A DNA stretch of 64,000 bases from Trileptium ribeirensis (taxonomy: Eukaryota; Nematoda; Enoplea; Enoplida; Thoracostomopsidae). Positions 1 to 13,900 of this stretch are shown here, one piece after another (position 1 is the stretch's first letter; the number at the start of each line of letters is the position of its first letter). The stretch is from positions 1-64,000 of the forward strand of contig JASANE010028482.1 in the NCBI GenBank assembly GCA_030248225.1. The letters are read 5' to 3'. Both the position numbers and the translations under genes were made by a program. The notes beneath the pieces were generated by a model. That model saw only the letters and a program-made list of their open reading frames with translations, made no database searches and was not told the DNA's origin.

Positions 1-1045
1 GAAATTAGGTATATGCTAGATATTTTATTAAGCAAAGACAATGCTAAATATATTAAAAACAAGTATCTTCAGAGTAGGTTTATGCGTAAGTTTCAAAGTT
101 TCGACGAATCCGTCTTCTGAAATGCAGTTTTTAAAGTAACAAACAGTTTAGACACTGTCCCATACGTTCTCCCAGTATACGATATTGATATCTAAAAGTT
201 CAATAGAATTTGAAAAATCTTGAACCTTACCATACGTTAGACTGATTTTCGAGGCTCTATCTAGACTTTTTTGAAGCATCATTTTATGCCAAAATTTTAA
301 TGCAGTAAGTACCAAATCTAGCAAAGATATTTAGCAAAACATACCATTTTTAATTAAGGGACCAACTCAAAAGATTCCATGTAAATCTTCTAGTTTAAAA
401 TTTTTTGTTGTGTGATACTGTCTGGTGAGCACAGAATGAATTGATGAGGAGTCATATTTCACTGGGTATGATGACCAGTAGTTTGTGCGAGTTGTGTGTC
501 CATTTAATTTCAAGCATTTTATGATTTGCGGATAACAAATAATAATGTGGTACAATTTTTTGTATACGAAAATCTTGGCTCAAGCATTATCATTGCTTGG
601 ATTATATTAGCCAGGTGTACCTCTTCAAGTAACGGAAACTAAACTACAGTCTATCTAGGATACTATAACTTTTGGATTGGCTATCTCAACTTGAAATCCA
701 AACATAGTATCATTTCAATATGCTTGCAATTTAGTAAGAAATTTTTTAGATGTAATGATATCAACTACTTCGTGCTTTACGAGACTGGCCGGGTATGCTC
801 AATTTTCCTTAGAGTAAAGTTTCGGGGCTGCTCTTTAATTTTTCATCTCGGGCCGGGCTGACGTTGCTCACATTTCTAGCTCCGCCAGGTCTAAAAAATT
901 AAGCCCGTTCTCACCTCTACTTGGTGATAATCAATTAGGAACCGATTAAGAGAGCAAAAAAAGGTTTGTATGAAAATTGCGTAGGTATTGCTGTTTTTAC
1001 TATAGCTTGAGGATAACTGACGGTGTTTGGTTTAAATTTTGACAG
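1..1045. other. AT-rich non-coding stretch
   Basis: No convincing exon, RNA gene or transposon end was seen on either strand. The longest open frames are under 80 codons, have no recognisable motif and show no splice-flanked pattern like the real genes further right. Confidence 0.5.
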
Positions 1046-1424
1046 TTCACATCTTTGTAGAATAAAAGGATTAAACCTGATTATAGTAGGTATTCCTAAG
1101 TACTGTTCTGTTGGGTCATTTAGTGCTCTATATTCGAGCAAATATGCAATATTTGTGTAATTCACATCTCTGTAGAATAAAAGGATTAAACCTGATTATA
1201 GTAGGTATTCCTAAGTACTGTTCTGTTGGGCCATTTAGTGCTCTATATTCGAGCAAATATGCAATATTTGTGTCCAATTCACATCTTTGTAGAATAAAAG
1301 GATTAAACCAGATTATAGTAGGTATTCCTAAGTACTGTTCTGTTGGGTCATTTAGTGCTCTATATTCGAGCAAATATGCAATATTTGTGTCTAATTCACA
1401 TCTTTGTAGAATAAAAGGATAACA
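1046..1424. repeat. Minisatellite, ~116-bp unit, about 3.3 copies
   Basis: The phrase TTCACATCTTTGTAGAATAA recurs at 1046, 1161 (one base different), 1278 and 1395, giving spacings of 115, 117 and 117. Adjacent units are nearly identical, so the array is recently duplicated or kept homogeneous. Open frames of 103 and 108 codons on opposite strands here are only translations of the repeat. Confidence 0.93.
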
Positions 1425-2745
1425 GAGTATATCCTTTATTGTGCTTTTTACCACCTTTGGCTATCTCCACGCTGTAGATTTCGACGTCGATGGTTCATTT
1501 CTGAATTATATCTTTGGTAAGTGAATGTATTGTCAATATTATTGAATAGCTAGGCATTAAAAGTTCTTAAAATCTGGTTTTGATTTCCATTTTCCTCTTT
1601 GTTTCTTTATTTCGCTGGTAGTTGGGAAATCGTCGACCGAGGCACTTACTGCGTATTATAGAAAATAGAACTTTGTTGGTGACGAGATAGTTTGTTTTGA
1701 TGAAGCAGGAGTTATCATGTAACTTTGTAATTTTTTGTGCAGCTTTATAAATGAACTGTCTGCCTTACAGACCATGATTAGTACTCTAGTTCCATTAGAT
1801 TATTAACTAAATAGTGTTGCTGAAAACATAGTATTTTGCCGAACCGTCGGTCCTCCGGTATATCGTGAGAAACACATTCACACATATTCATGATAAGGTA
1901 TTCCACATTAATTTGACCAACATTTAATAAAGTGTGGGCCCTAGCACTGGATTCGGACAGTCGACTTTCAGGGTATCAGGGTAGTGTGTCGGGTGTACCA
2001 GCATTACATATCCACTCTTCCTTAAAATTTATTTCACTCTATGACAGGAAAGTCATCTTTTGTTGTTGAGATAAACATAACCCACCATCACAGTGTTGTC
2101 GATCTAGCATTTGGCTGAATGATCGTTTAGAGCCATCTTCAGTGACAGCAATAGTTTTATTGTCACAGCCACCAGGCTGTGACTTTATTTTCGACTTTTC
2201 TCAGACTCTGCATCATTTGTCTTCCCTGTAAGAAATTAATTAAACAAAGCGTCAGCAAGTGATAATATCCCCTTTATCGCCGCACGAATAAAGTATGCCG
2301 CACAATGCTTGATTAACCACGAAATGATATGGCTAGCAGTAGATGAAAAATGTTGGTTTTACCCCCCTCCCCCCACCCGTGGGGGCCGGTGGTTGGTGAC
2401 TGACACATTGGCGATGGGACCTTGTTATATGTATATATGTGGTTACATATATATTGAGCAAACATATATAAATATGAATATTTTAAACATATAAATATAT
2501 ACATATATATGTAATACATGTATCAGTGTATGAATATATATATATATATATAACATTTAATACCAAATGTATATATTTGTGTGTATCTTTGTGTGTAAAT
2601 ATGTGTGTGTATGTTTATATGTCTGTATGCACTGTTCGTACGTATTTGTTTTTACAAACTATAATTATATATGTAATAACGGTACGCAGCTGCATGGCAC
2701 AACTTCCTAACACCATGCCCATACGACCCCGACTATCGTAACCTC
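1425..2745. other. Non-coding stretch with AT and C-rich simple sequence
   Basis: No gene is visible. A C-rich run lies near 2361-2379. From about 2424 to 2660 the sequence is mostly TATATA/TATGTG simple repeat; the short open frames there are low-complexity artefacts. Confidence 0.5.
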
Positions 2746-4478
2746 AAGGGCGGACCGTGAAAACTTAGAAATTCTAATCGTACCCTTGGTCAGACCCAAG
2801 AAGCTACGGAGCTTAGCAGGCCGCAGGCGCGCTTCACGGGATGTGTTCGGACCCCGCCCGATTGGTTGCGCACGTGTCTAGTTTCTGGTATGATTTCTGA
2901 GGTCCCCCAGGGAGGCTAGCACCGATACCTGCTCACAGGTCATGATGCTTGGCCGTTGTTCCCTATCCTAAGCTCATCGGAAGTTATTTAATTAGATTTA
3001 GTTGTATTGAACGCTGCAATAAAACGAAAGTTGCCCTCGTAAATTGAAACTCAACTTATTTCGCCTAGTTAGGATCCTGATATGCTCCGTGCTAGAGCAT
3101 TTTAGCCTATGTGGCCCCCACAGGGTTCCCACAAGCCCTGGTAGTTTAATGTCGAACGATTAATAGCGTGACCTATTTCCTTAACTAACATCAGGCTTGC
3201 GAGCTGATAGTTTGGCTGTTAGAAAATGTTCTATTCGGCCTGGGGCGCCGAGTGCAAAAATGTTCCTGATGAACTTTGTGAGCTAACTGGGTATGTGGGT
3301 AGAATTTATGCTCATAATTATATTCTCCAGCTTTGGTGATAAAACAGTACTGACAGAAGGCCCTGCACGCCAGTGCTTGGGACATTCTCGCCCACAAGCC
3401 GTGGCGAGCAGTGCCTGCTCATCCGCGAGGACAAACCACAGAAAATTCCTATCGTCTCGGTATCAGATAAAACGGTACTCTTCTATGATACAGCGTTTAT
3501 TCAGAAGATCAAATTTTATAGCCGGGGCGAGTGTTTCCTGTATACTATCGCGGCGGATCAAGTTATTCACCTTAGACGGAGTTGGAAGTTACTATCGACC
3601 GTGGCTGTGGCACGAAGGACTATGGGACGCGGGATGTTGGGAAAATAGACGGGGTCGGAGCGTGCAGATATCCGCCAGTTCGCGGACTAGGGGCGGTTAT
3701 CCCTGCTGCAACTTAATGTCAGCGACGCGTCAGCTATGAAGTACAAACGCAGGGGCCCTAGAGTGTTCGGAAAATGTTTCTTTAACTTGCCACCTTAAAC
3801 TACAATTCTATACGTGCGGTGACAGACGGTACGCGTGGTTGGGGAGGAATGACCGCCGGGCCTGTCTATGCGAGCCCTACTCGTGGAACCTAGCAATGCA
3901 GTCTAGCTAGCGCTCAGCACACTACTGGGGATAAAACACTCCTGGAGATAGCGTACTATTCGTCCCAGCGACTCCTTCGCCGTATCACCGACACGTTTGA
4001 GTACCCTAAAATGCTTCAACTTAGCAAGATACACGACTGACCGAAAGGAAAACGAGAGAAAAGGGGGCAGAATAATTCATCAGATTTGGGAAGGTGGGAC
4101 GTGATCGTGACCTAAATAGCGCAGTACGCCCTTCTAGACAGTTTTCGGGGCCGCCCTTAAGGGCGAGCTCGGATAGTCAGTTTCAATTTGTTTCCTCTGT
4201 TTGAATTTAGGTGGGGGCACGTTTTACGGGCAGTAGGCACCCAGCCGATGGGTGGCTCGGCCTTATCTCCTATTCTGGGGGTCGTCCTAAACGATCGGGT
4301 ATGGGGTGGTCGGTCCTGGACGCCTCTGCGTCCTTTCCTTTCTCGTTGGGTGTTTATTTCTCGTTGCCTCTCTCTATCCATATTCTTTTTCTTATGCACT
4401 GCGACGTTGCAGTGCCTCAACTGCACTGTAGTGCAGTTGGGTTAACACCGACTTATTAGTCGATGTTACTATGTTCCT

Positions 4479-4535
4479 ATGGCTGACTGGTTAGAACTAC
4501 AGATTCTACAGCGGGCTTGAATTCCCCGTGCAGGA
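4479..4535 (+). repeat. Possible tRNA-derived fragment
   Basis: GGCTGACTGGTTAGAAC resembles a polymerase III A box, and GGCTTGAATTCCC about 30 bases later loosely resembles a B box. No complete cloverleaf forms, so at best this is a SINE remnant. Confidence 0.22.
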
Positions 4536-7030
4536 TCAACTCATGATACGGGAAAATAAAATGGCAAGCACTGAAACTGTGGAAACTGAATCAGGGCATA
4601 TATAGTACATAGCCTACCGGGCAAACCGAGATAAAACGAAAGAAAAACCAAACTCAGCGATCAACTCGCTCTAAAGAAAAACCGGGTTTTGCACTCGCTC
4701 AGTTTGGGGCCTAAATGGCCAAACCCAAGTTTTCTTTATTGGGGTGAGGAGTAAGCACTTTCCATTTTGGCAGCGGGAACATGAAGGGATTCTCCCGCAA
4801 GAGCACTAACTAATTATGGCACGAAGGCCTGTTATCAGTTTATTTACCGATGTTTATTTTTGACCATTAGTCTCGAGAAAAGACCATGGCATTGTGCAAT
4901 GGTGAACGCCGGCAAACCTAATTGTTTTATTAAAGTAGTCTTTGGGAGCTTGACACTGGTGTGTCACCACCAAACGGTGCGTTCGAGGCACCAAACGGGG
5001 TCGACGGAATTTTGAACAGCTGGGGGCCTTGTTCCTCCAGCTTCTATTTGGATCGTACTGGGGTCAGAATAGTCATCTAGCATTTCTCCGTTCAGTCGTC
5101 CTAATGAGGTTTGTGTTCGAATAAAATGCCTACCAGATTCAGCTAAGCGCTCTAAAGCCAGTGTCAAACAATCAAACCGAGGCAATCCCTAGACAGCATT
5201 CCATGTAAACAGCAAACACCTTAGACTCAAGCTTCAAAGCCTAGAATTTGTTAACTCTTTTATATTCCCAAATTTTCCTTGCTCAGCAAAATAAAAGTAA
5301 TTTTGAGGGCTTCCTAAAGCCCGACGAAAACTAGTCCTTCGTCCTTAAGCTGCGTTTCTGTCCGAGCTCAAGCACGGCATGAGCGTCGAACGGTCAACTA
5401 GACTGCAAATTTCTAAACCATGAACACCAAAAATATTACCAGTTCCTATTGACTCCGCATGGGGAAATTTTACCGTGGGCTGCTCAGCAAACTTCGAGGA
5501 TCCTACCTCAAGAACTGTAAGCCATGTAAAGCCAGGACTGCTAGAGCGTCCCTTTTGAACTGTCCTACCTAAGACCACGGGGAATCAGAAAGACTTCGAA
5601 TTGGTTAATTAGTCCTCACAGCGCTCTGTACGGGCATATTCCAAATCGCCTAACTTGTCCTACGTCGGAACTCGATATTAGAGATTGATTCCAGATAAGG
5701 TTGTGTGTAGCATTTCGGTGAAGACTGGGTAGGTTAGAACCCGAACGAGAATGTTTCTACCTACGTGCGAGGGGCGCGCTACATTCAAAAGGCAACTAAA
5801 CGAATGGCCTGTTACTCTTCAATTGGCAGGGAAACTAAACCCCTGCAATCGCTAGACCTTCCTTATACTTACGAACGTTGATCCTTGGGGCGGCACCAGC
5901 TGTACCTCCTTTGCGAGGTGTGTACATACGCGGAAATCTTTTGTCCATCGAGTAGATCCGAAGCAAAAGCGAAAAGCGAAAAACCAGAGCTACATGAAAA
6001 CTATGAACATAAAATAGTGTGCCGGATCCGGTCACTAAAGTCGACCGAACTCCGCGCTCCCGAAGTCCAACTGATTCGACGATTCGACGCGTTGGTCGTC
6101 GATTCAAAATTTTTGCCTATGTTGTGGGATGGCGATTTTGTCGCCACCCAATCGTCGTTGGTCGTCGTCCGCCCACTTTTTTCGGGTCTTCTTTCTGTGT
6201 CCAATTGGGGACACTTCCGGAAATCCAAATTTTGACAGCTACCTGTAAACCGTCGATGTCCTTAGGGAGAGTCGGCTTCAATCAGATTCGCCGACATCAA
6301 GGTTGAACCCTCCGAGTGCTCGGAGGTCAATCATCTATGATTTTAGTCCCAAATTTCCCATGAAATATGAGCTTTTAAGCCTCAACTTCCAGCAATTAGT
6401 GCCGGATGTTCGTTGAAATTTGAATCTTGTTTGTTCGATTTCCTGTCCCAGATTGGTTGGGTCAACATAGTCGACTTCCGGGACACTCGATCTCCAAGAA
6501 TTTTGAATTTATTTGCTCTCTTTTTTCCTTGTTCGAGCCGCCAACTCGTCGTCCCACGCAACGACCAGCAATCGTATGAAGCGCTAATTGTTCGGCGACC
6601 CCATGTGCTGCGTCACGTTTGTGGTTTCGAGTTTCCGCCCTTCCAATTAAGCTAAATTTGGCTTTGAACCTCGCTCATGAGGACACCTTAAAACGTCGAG
6701 AAAAATCAAGTTAATTTTCAATTTTCATGAAACTACCTAAGCTTCAACGACTGGCCGGGGGGAACCGGCGACGGGAATGCGTCCGTCTCGGAGCCAGAGA
6801 CAGCACAAACTCCATGCAATTCTTAGCCAGTCAGGAGTTCTGCTTCAAGGCCCCTAGAACCCACGGGAGGGCCCTAAAGACAACACCCGTTCGTCCTAAT
6901 CGTTCGTATTTTGTCCGTCAGTAAATCTCTTAGATTTTAGAAGGTTTTGTACTTCGTGTCCTTGTCCGTCCGGTGGTGTTTCTGCCCTTATGTATACATA
7001 CATATAGATAATGCATGCATGTCAATATAA

Positions 7031-7477
7031 TGCGGGATTCACGTTATAATGTCCCCACCGCTTGGAACTTATGTACCCCACACAGTGGCAGGCACACCCT
7101 AGACTACAGGGTGTCTTAGCCACCCCTGTGTTTTTGAATAAAGTTTCAAATAAATTTCAAACAAAGCTAGCTAATAGTTTGGCTTATTTATGACGGTGTC
7201 AATGAACCGTCGTTGCTTTTTCATTTTGCTGAGGGTTTCCGCCACCCCGTGGGGTCATCTTACATAGGGCCTACAGGATACCCTAGAAACACCGCATTGG
7301 CAAGCATAAAACACCGAAACACTACATTGCCAAAATGAGGTATCTAGGGGTGTGCCCGACACCCTCATATTTTGTTATATGGTGTGGGTGTACACTGTCA
7401 CCGTCTTTACGGTATAGTCTGCACTACAGGGGGACAAAAGTCCCAACTGTTGGGGACATTATAACGTGAATCCCGCA
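7031..7477. mobile_element. PIF/Harbinger-type MITE, copy 1
   Basis: This 447-bp non-coding element starts TGCGGGATTCACGTTATAAT and ends with the inverse. It is flanked on both sides by TAA (7028-7030 and 7478-7480), the 3-bp TWA target duplication typical of PIF/Harbinger. The interior matches the copy at 55669-56114 almost base for base, so the two are one subfamily and young. No transposase is encoded; it would have to be supplied elsewhere. Confidence 0.92.
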
Positions 7478-7561
7478 TAATACACACATATATAAACACA
7501 TGCATATACACGCACGAATACACATATACATACACACACTACACACAGTAGACACTAAAGC

Positions 7562-7591
7562 ATCCTGAGCGACAGAAAGGTCGCTCAGGAT
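7562..7591. other. Perfect 12-bp stem hairpin
   Basis: ATCCTGAGCGAC is followed by the loop AGAAAG and then GTCGCTCAGGAT, a perfect inverted repeat. It lies just right of the MITE's CA-rich flank. No function is assigned; it could be a small structured RNA or a transposon end. Confidence 0.6.
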
Positions 7592-9162
7592 AAACACATA
7601 GTCATAACACACCAACAACAACAATAACAACACGACGGCGAAGAAGAATGACCAAAATGTCGGTTAGAGAGAGCGAGGACAAGAAGGCGATAGGACAGCG
7701 AGGACACGAGGAGGGTGTGGGAAGGGAAGCGGGACAAGTGGAATCCCGGGGGACTTTCGAGGGACTGGGGTTAGATTCGGTCCCAGGACGAAAAATGGGA
7801 CCTATCGATACCAAACACGAGGGGGAGGACGTAATAGCGGGTCGGAACCCACATATAGGTTGCGATGTACATAAGTATGGGGAGCTTTAGCGGGCTCTGC
7901 CGCGTTAGCGGTTGCGCGGAGCGACGCCCGCCGATCGTATTCCTACAGGAGCGGCAGCGGTTAAAAAGGTACTAAAGTTATGGCATTTAGAAAGAGAGAG
8001 ACGGCAATGTTGGGAGGCTTTCGTTGGCCTTCCCAGGTCAACGGGGCGGCGGGCGGTAACCTGCCGGGTATCTTCGGAGGTGTCTCGACGAGACGAACAC
8101 AACGAGGGGCGGTTTGCAGTTTTTGGAAGTTGGGGAAAAATCTCCAATTATCTGTGCCCATTAGTGGTTGTTAGCAGAAATTTAGGCACCTTTGAGTGAC
8201 TACAGCGGGTCAGCGGAGATTCGAACGGGGATCCGGCGCACGTCGTTGGATTTGTTCAGGCACGATGAACAAAACGAGGGGTCGCATGCATCGGATCAGG
8301 AATGGGGTGGGACGACGAAGATGTAGAAGGGTGTGGGCTCGCATCAGTCGCATATTACAACGGGATACTAAAAAACGGGGCGATTTCGCCGGACATATGC
8401 ACAGGGGCGTTCACGGTGGTAAGGGGAGGCACAGAGATCCCAGGATCGTACGCGGTCGGCTAACGGGCACACGCACACATATACATATATACAGTATGTT
8501 GTAAATATATGCGAAATAATAGCCCTGCTTCTGTCTTGACAACCCAACTTAGCGTAAGTAGCGATCGTCTCTACACGTTACGGGCGTGGTTCGGGCGTTG
8601 TCCGGGGCGATTTTGGTGTCCAACAATAGTCCTCGAAATGTTCTACCACCATACTCCGGTTATTTCCCGGATCAAAGTACACTAGCCGGTTACGGGCCGT
8701 TAAATTAACCCGACATCCGTCGTCCTTTGTAAGCTCGAAAGCTGTCGTACGTGTAAAGTTTCGTTGCGACTTGTGATTTCCCGTGACTTAGTATGCAGCT
8801 AAAACTAGGTGAACTTGATATTTTCAATTTCTATTTCTACAAATTGGTTAAATTAGGCGTGCAGACGGGGGCCTCCTATTCCCGGACGTTCCTAACCGTC
8901 AGAGTTATAACGTGTGGTGATGACTCCTTAAGTTCTGCGTATTTTTATCGGTACGGGGCGTCAGGTTCAGTCTTAACAATCGGTCGAAGCAGTGTAGTTC
9001 TCCCTAGTTCGTCCGAAGTGTAACACTCGTCCCGGCAAGCAAAGCAATATAAACGAACCACTGATCAAGTACGGTATAATGTACAACACTTTTATGAAAC
9101 AGTAGTTTACAGTTATTACTTTTATAGTTTACACATTACACATTACTTTTATAGTTTACAGC

Positions 9163-9424
9163 ATTTTTTATAAAACGGACCACGGATAAAAAACGGTGTA
9201 ATTTACAACATTTATATAAAACGAACCACGGATAATAAACGGTGTAATTTACTACATTTTTATAAAACGAACCACGGATAGTAAACGGTATAATTTACAA
9301 CATTTTTATAAAACGAACCACGGATTACAACGGTGTAATTTACAACATTTTTATAAAACGAACCACGGATAGTAAACGGTGTAATTTACATTTTTATAAA
9401 ACGAACCACGAATAATAAACGGTA
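9163..9424. repeat. Minisatellite, ~46-bp unit, 5-6 copies
   Basis: Units carry ACGGTGTAATTTAC followed by TTTTTATAAAACGAACCACG and repeat every 46-47 bp, with small indels. More degenerate copies extend left to about 9060. It lies about 1.5 kb before the Polinton coding block, so it may be part of that element's terminal region, but this is unproven. Confidence 0.88.
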
Positions 9425-10414
9425 TAGCCGAGATACAGGTGCCAAGGTGGTTCCGTGGGATTTTGATGCCAATGCTGAAATCATGAAAACGCTCGTAACG
9501 GGGCCGGAACGGGCCTGTTACATATAAGCAGTTTGCTATAAATATTAAGTTTACCAGTGTTGTATGTTAAAAATAAGCTTTTCAGTATAAAACGAGGAGA
9601 CATCTGATTTGTATAAATGCTCATAACTCGCTCAAAAATGGACTTAGAAAAACTTCATAGGTACCAAAATGATCCTGAAGATGAGATCTACCCGGAAATT
9701 GAGCTTTCACTCAATTTTAGCGAACTTTGTTTTTTGCTAATTTTTTATGTTTCAATCAAAACGGGGTAAATTTAATATTTCAATGGTTAGATATATAAGA
9801 ATTTTTGCTGACAAAAATGTTATATTTTGCTCCAACGATGTGCTTTCGCAGTTTTATCTATTGTATTAGCGCTGTGCGCTTGGGTTTACTAAGTATTTAA
9901 ATTAGCTTAAACCAAGTTTGTTATTTTGTGCTAGGTACTTTATATTGTTTCACACACTGTTATGGCTGGTATTATGCTCTTATATATAGATAGTATATTA
10001 AATTCCATTAGGCAAAGCGTGCTACATGATTTTGGTTATTGTTACACAATTGATAATCGTGTTTTACCCTTTTGACACATCTGTAATGACATTGTTTTGA
10101 CGATCTGGCACATCGGATTTTTGACATATCCGAAGCGTGTTACAATATTTTTGGATAGAAAACATAATCGTATACTATTTACTATTTGGAATCACAGCTG
10201 TAAACGGGGTACATTATTTTCGACTAAAATCATATTCGTAATGGTGGTACACCTTTTTGCACTATCTAACACACCCGTAGTGGTGTGGTATTCTATTGGA
10301 TTGTTGATATATCCATAATGGAGTTACTTTGATTCAGGATGTTTGACATATCCATAATGGGGTTGCGTTTATTTCAGTATTTGACACATATAAAACGGTA
10401 AATTTGATTTCAAT
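9425..10414. other. Non-coding stretch left of the Polinton
   Basis: No gene is seen. Between about 10116 and 10390 the phrase TTGACATATCC recurs in diverged form and grades into the array at 10415. The 73-codon open frame here is built from this repeat. Confidence 0.4.
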
Positions 10415-10653
10415 ATTTTAACACACTCGCAAGGGCATAATGGGTATTTTAACACTCTCGTAAGGGTATAATAGTTTTTTCGGATATTTTAACACACGCG
10501 TAGAGGAATAATAGTATTTTCGGGTATTTTAACACACCGGTAAGGGCATAATAGTATTTTCGGATATTTTAACACACCCGTAACGGTATAATAGTATTTT
10601 AGGGTATTTTAACACTCCCGTAAAGGTATAATAATATTTTCAGGTATTTTAAT
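10415..10653. repeat. Minisatellite, ~45-bp unit, about 5 copies
   Basis: Units read GGTATTTTAACACACCCGTA then AGGGTATAATAGTATTTTC with substitutions, spaced 44-46 bp. The array ends about 250 bp before the first Polinton zinc finger. The unit differs from the 46-bp array at 9163. Confidence 0.88.
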
Positions 10654-10904
10654 AGTGGCATATAATTCTCAGCTGCGCAACATACCCCTCGCGATGTTAT
10701 GCAAATTTTTCAAAAAAGCGGTGATTTGGTATATGTAATGGGTGACTCAAACATGTTCTTCCCTACCAGTGCGTGGTTTTGCTTGATGAGAGCGTGAATA
10801 TTAAAATGTGTTCTTTCTTATGTTTGCCTCCGCCAAGATTGGTTGTGTTTAATTCTACGATCTATTTTTAGATTTATTACTATTACCCGGTAATAATTCC
10901 TTAA

Positions 10905-13900
10905 AAGCATTGGCATTCGTATGCAACGTATGTAATATGAAGTTCACGCGGCGTGATCATATGGGTCGTCATATCAACACCGTTCACCAAGTGATGGATA
11001 TTAAATGCGATCAATGTGAAAAGAGGTTTAGTCGCAAAGACGGATATGTACAAGCAGCAGTCAATGATTATGGATGAAACGGACACCGTCAATATACATA
11101 AATCGATTAAAATGCTCAAAGGATATGCTCGGAGCTACTACATTGTACCAAAACATGTCGTCAAGGACCTCAGCGTATTTCCCAAGGATTCGCGGTCAAC
11201 GATGAATAGTTGCTACGACAACAAAGAGGTCGAGGGGTCATATTATGGGTGAGCGTTCAGTGCATGCTAACCAAATAGATGGTTCAACAATTACAGCACA
11301 TTTCAACAGCAAGGTACGGACTATTCTACCAGGGTCAAATATGAATGAAGAAATAACAAGTGTTTTCAACGAAGTAATCAAGAAAATGGAAGATTTCGAA
11401 GCGCGCGGATCTGGATGGATATTGGAAGACGTCAAGCACGCAGACGTTCATATAGGTTCTATCAACCACTTCATGCATCATCATACGTAGAACTACCATC
11501 GCTGATTCTCAACAGGCATGCAGTTCTCAACATTCAGAATAACGATAACAAGTGCTTTCTATGGTCGGTATTGGCGTCACTACACCCACTGAACTATAAG
11601 CAACACCCAAAGCGTGTGGGGAACTACGAACAGTATGAATGTGAACTCAATGTGTCAGGAATATCATACCCTGTCAAACGTCACGATATACCCCGATTCG
11701 AACAACAAAATAACATCGCAGTAAACATTTACGGAGTGGAAGATGATGGCGTCATATACCCCTTTCCATCACAAATACTCAATATCAACAATACGTACAT
11801 TTTCTATTTTACAACGAGCATTATTGTTTGGTTCGCAGTCTCGATTCGTTACTCAACTCAGAGCGACAGCATACCAACAAGATGTTCTTTTGCGATAAAT
11901 TTCTCATACGTGTTATAGTCAACAACAACAAACATTTAGTACGTTGTCGCAACCAGCAACCATCACGCGTGGAAGTTCCCCCACCTAATGCAACCCTCGA
12001 ATTTAACAATTTACATCGAATTCAACGTGCACCGAACGTCATCTGCGCAGATTTCGAGTGCATACTTCAAAAAGTTGACACTTGTGTCCCATCATCATCG
12101 GAGTCATATACCGTGTGGATATGGGTTGGTGGAAACGTTTGGGTTTTGTAACGACAAAATAAAAATTAGTGACCCCGTCATATACCGTGGGGATAATGTC
12201 GTTAAAACATTTTTAAATCAAGTAAGTCATCGAACTTGCAACATCGTTTCAACAGCGTCATATGGAGAACCAGAAAACAATAATAATGAGCGACATAGAT
12301 CGAATCAATCATAAGAACGCAACTTCATATTATCTATGCGATAAATATATGAAGAAAAGTGACACAGCGAAAGACCATTGTCATCTTTGCGGACGGTATC
12401 GTGGAGCGGCGCATCCTAAGTGCAACATTGGACTTCGTCTCAGTCGTGACGTCACCGTGTTATCCCATAATCTATGACGCTATGACGGGCATCTCATCAT
12501 GCAGGAACTTGGTGCGGCGTGTACGATTACGGGGCTCGAAATTGAATGCATCGCAAAGGGAATGAAGGACTACATCACGTTTTCAATCAAGCAAAAATTG
12601 AAGGAGACAAAGCGAAATGGTAATAGGGGTGATGGTAAAAACGAGTTCATTATTGATGAAGCAGAATATGATGTTGATGATGATGGTAAAGAACCTTGGA
12701 ATGAAGATAAGGAAGGCATCGAGTTTATACTTGGATGCGACGACAACGACAATGAAGATGAGATCGGTTGGAAGATTCGATACGTCGACACAATACAATT
12801 TTTACCCTCATCACTACAAACTCTCGCGAACAACCTAAAGAAGAAAGGTGTGGATATGTTTGTGGCGGCAAAAAAGGTGTTTGGTGACAACATAGATATC
12901 ATGTTACGTAAAGGCGTCTACCCCTAAGAATATGTAGACAATGTCGAGCGATTCACCGATCAACAGTTACCCCTTCAATCAGCATTTCATTCATCTCTCA
13001 CCGCGGAAGGCATCAGCGATGAAGATTATGTGCATGCGCATATGGTATGCGGTCAAATGGGGATCAACAATCTTGGTTAATATCATGATGTCTACTTATA
13101 GACAGATGTTCTACTATTATGTGACATATTCGAAAATTTTAGGCGATTTGCACTCGACAAGTATGCATTAGACCAGTATGCAGTAGACAAGTATACATTA
13201 TATTACATTACCAAGTTTTGCATGGGATGCATGTTTAAAGCAGTACCGGTGTTAAATTGGATCCTACCTCGGGCGCGGATATGTATTCATTTTTCGAGGA
13301 TTGACTTCGAGGTGGCGTGTCGACTATTTCACATCGTTATGCAAAGGCGTATAATCCCTACGTTGACGGATACAACGCGACGCTACCCACCAAGTACGTG
13401 ATGTACGTCGATGCAAATAACTTATACGGATGGTCGATGGAGCAAAAACTTCCATGTCACACATTTAAATGGTTGACTCGCGATCAGATTGATGCAATTG
13501 ATTGTGCAACGGTGGACACAAATGGTGATACAGGATATGTTTTGGAAGTCGACCTAGATTACCCGGAACAACTACACGATCTACACAATGATTACCCCTC
13601 GCACCCGCACGAATAAAGATAACAGAAGATATGTTATCTCCTTACTGTGCGAATATAAAAAATCACTCAACGTTTCAAACGCTACAGTGCAGAAGTTGGT
13701 ACCCAACCTCAACGACAAACAAAATTACAAGCTTCATGTTTGCAATTTACAACAGTATATTAGTCTCGCAATAAAACTCACAAAAGTGCATCGTGTCATC
13801 TCATTCTACCAGTGTTCGTGGATGGAGCGATACATTAATTTCAATACCGAATGCGGAAAATGGCTAACAGTGACTTTGAAAATGATCTATACAAACTTTT

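Larger units (their letters stand above)
2750..9060. other. Gene-poor region of visibly higher G+C
   Basis: By eye this stretch is clearly richer in G+C than the DNA on either side and holds few A/T runs. No open frame exceeds about 150 codons, and none contains a domain I recognise. The part around 6040-6200 is rich in GTCGTCG and CGACGA. A PIF/Harbinger MITE (7031-7477) and a perfect hairpin (7562-7591) lie inside it. It could be an old decayed insertion, a different compositional domain or an assembly join; the sequence alone does not decide. Confidence 0.45.

Noticed and set aside
1111..1454. Overlapping 103- and 108-codon frames on opposite strands with internal protein repeats
   Set aside because: They are translations of the 116-bp minisatellite; the periodicity comes from the DNA repeat on both strands.
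9060..10660. A CRISPR-like array
   Set aside because: The units are contiguous tandem repeats with no unique spacers, in a eukaryotic context.
12570..12902. Minus-strand Ser-rich frame
   Set aside because: Shadow of the acidic region of the plus-strand Polinton polymerase.
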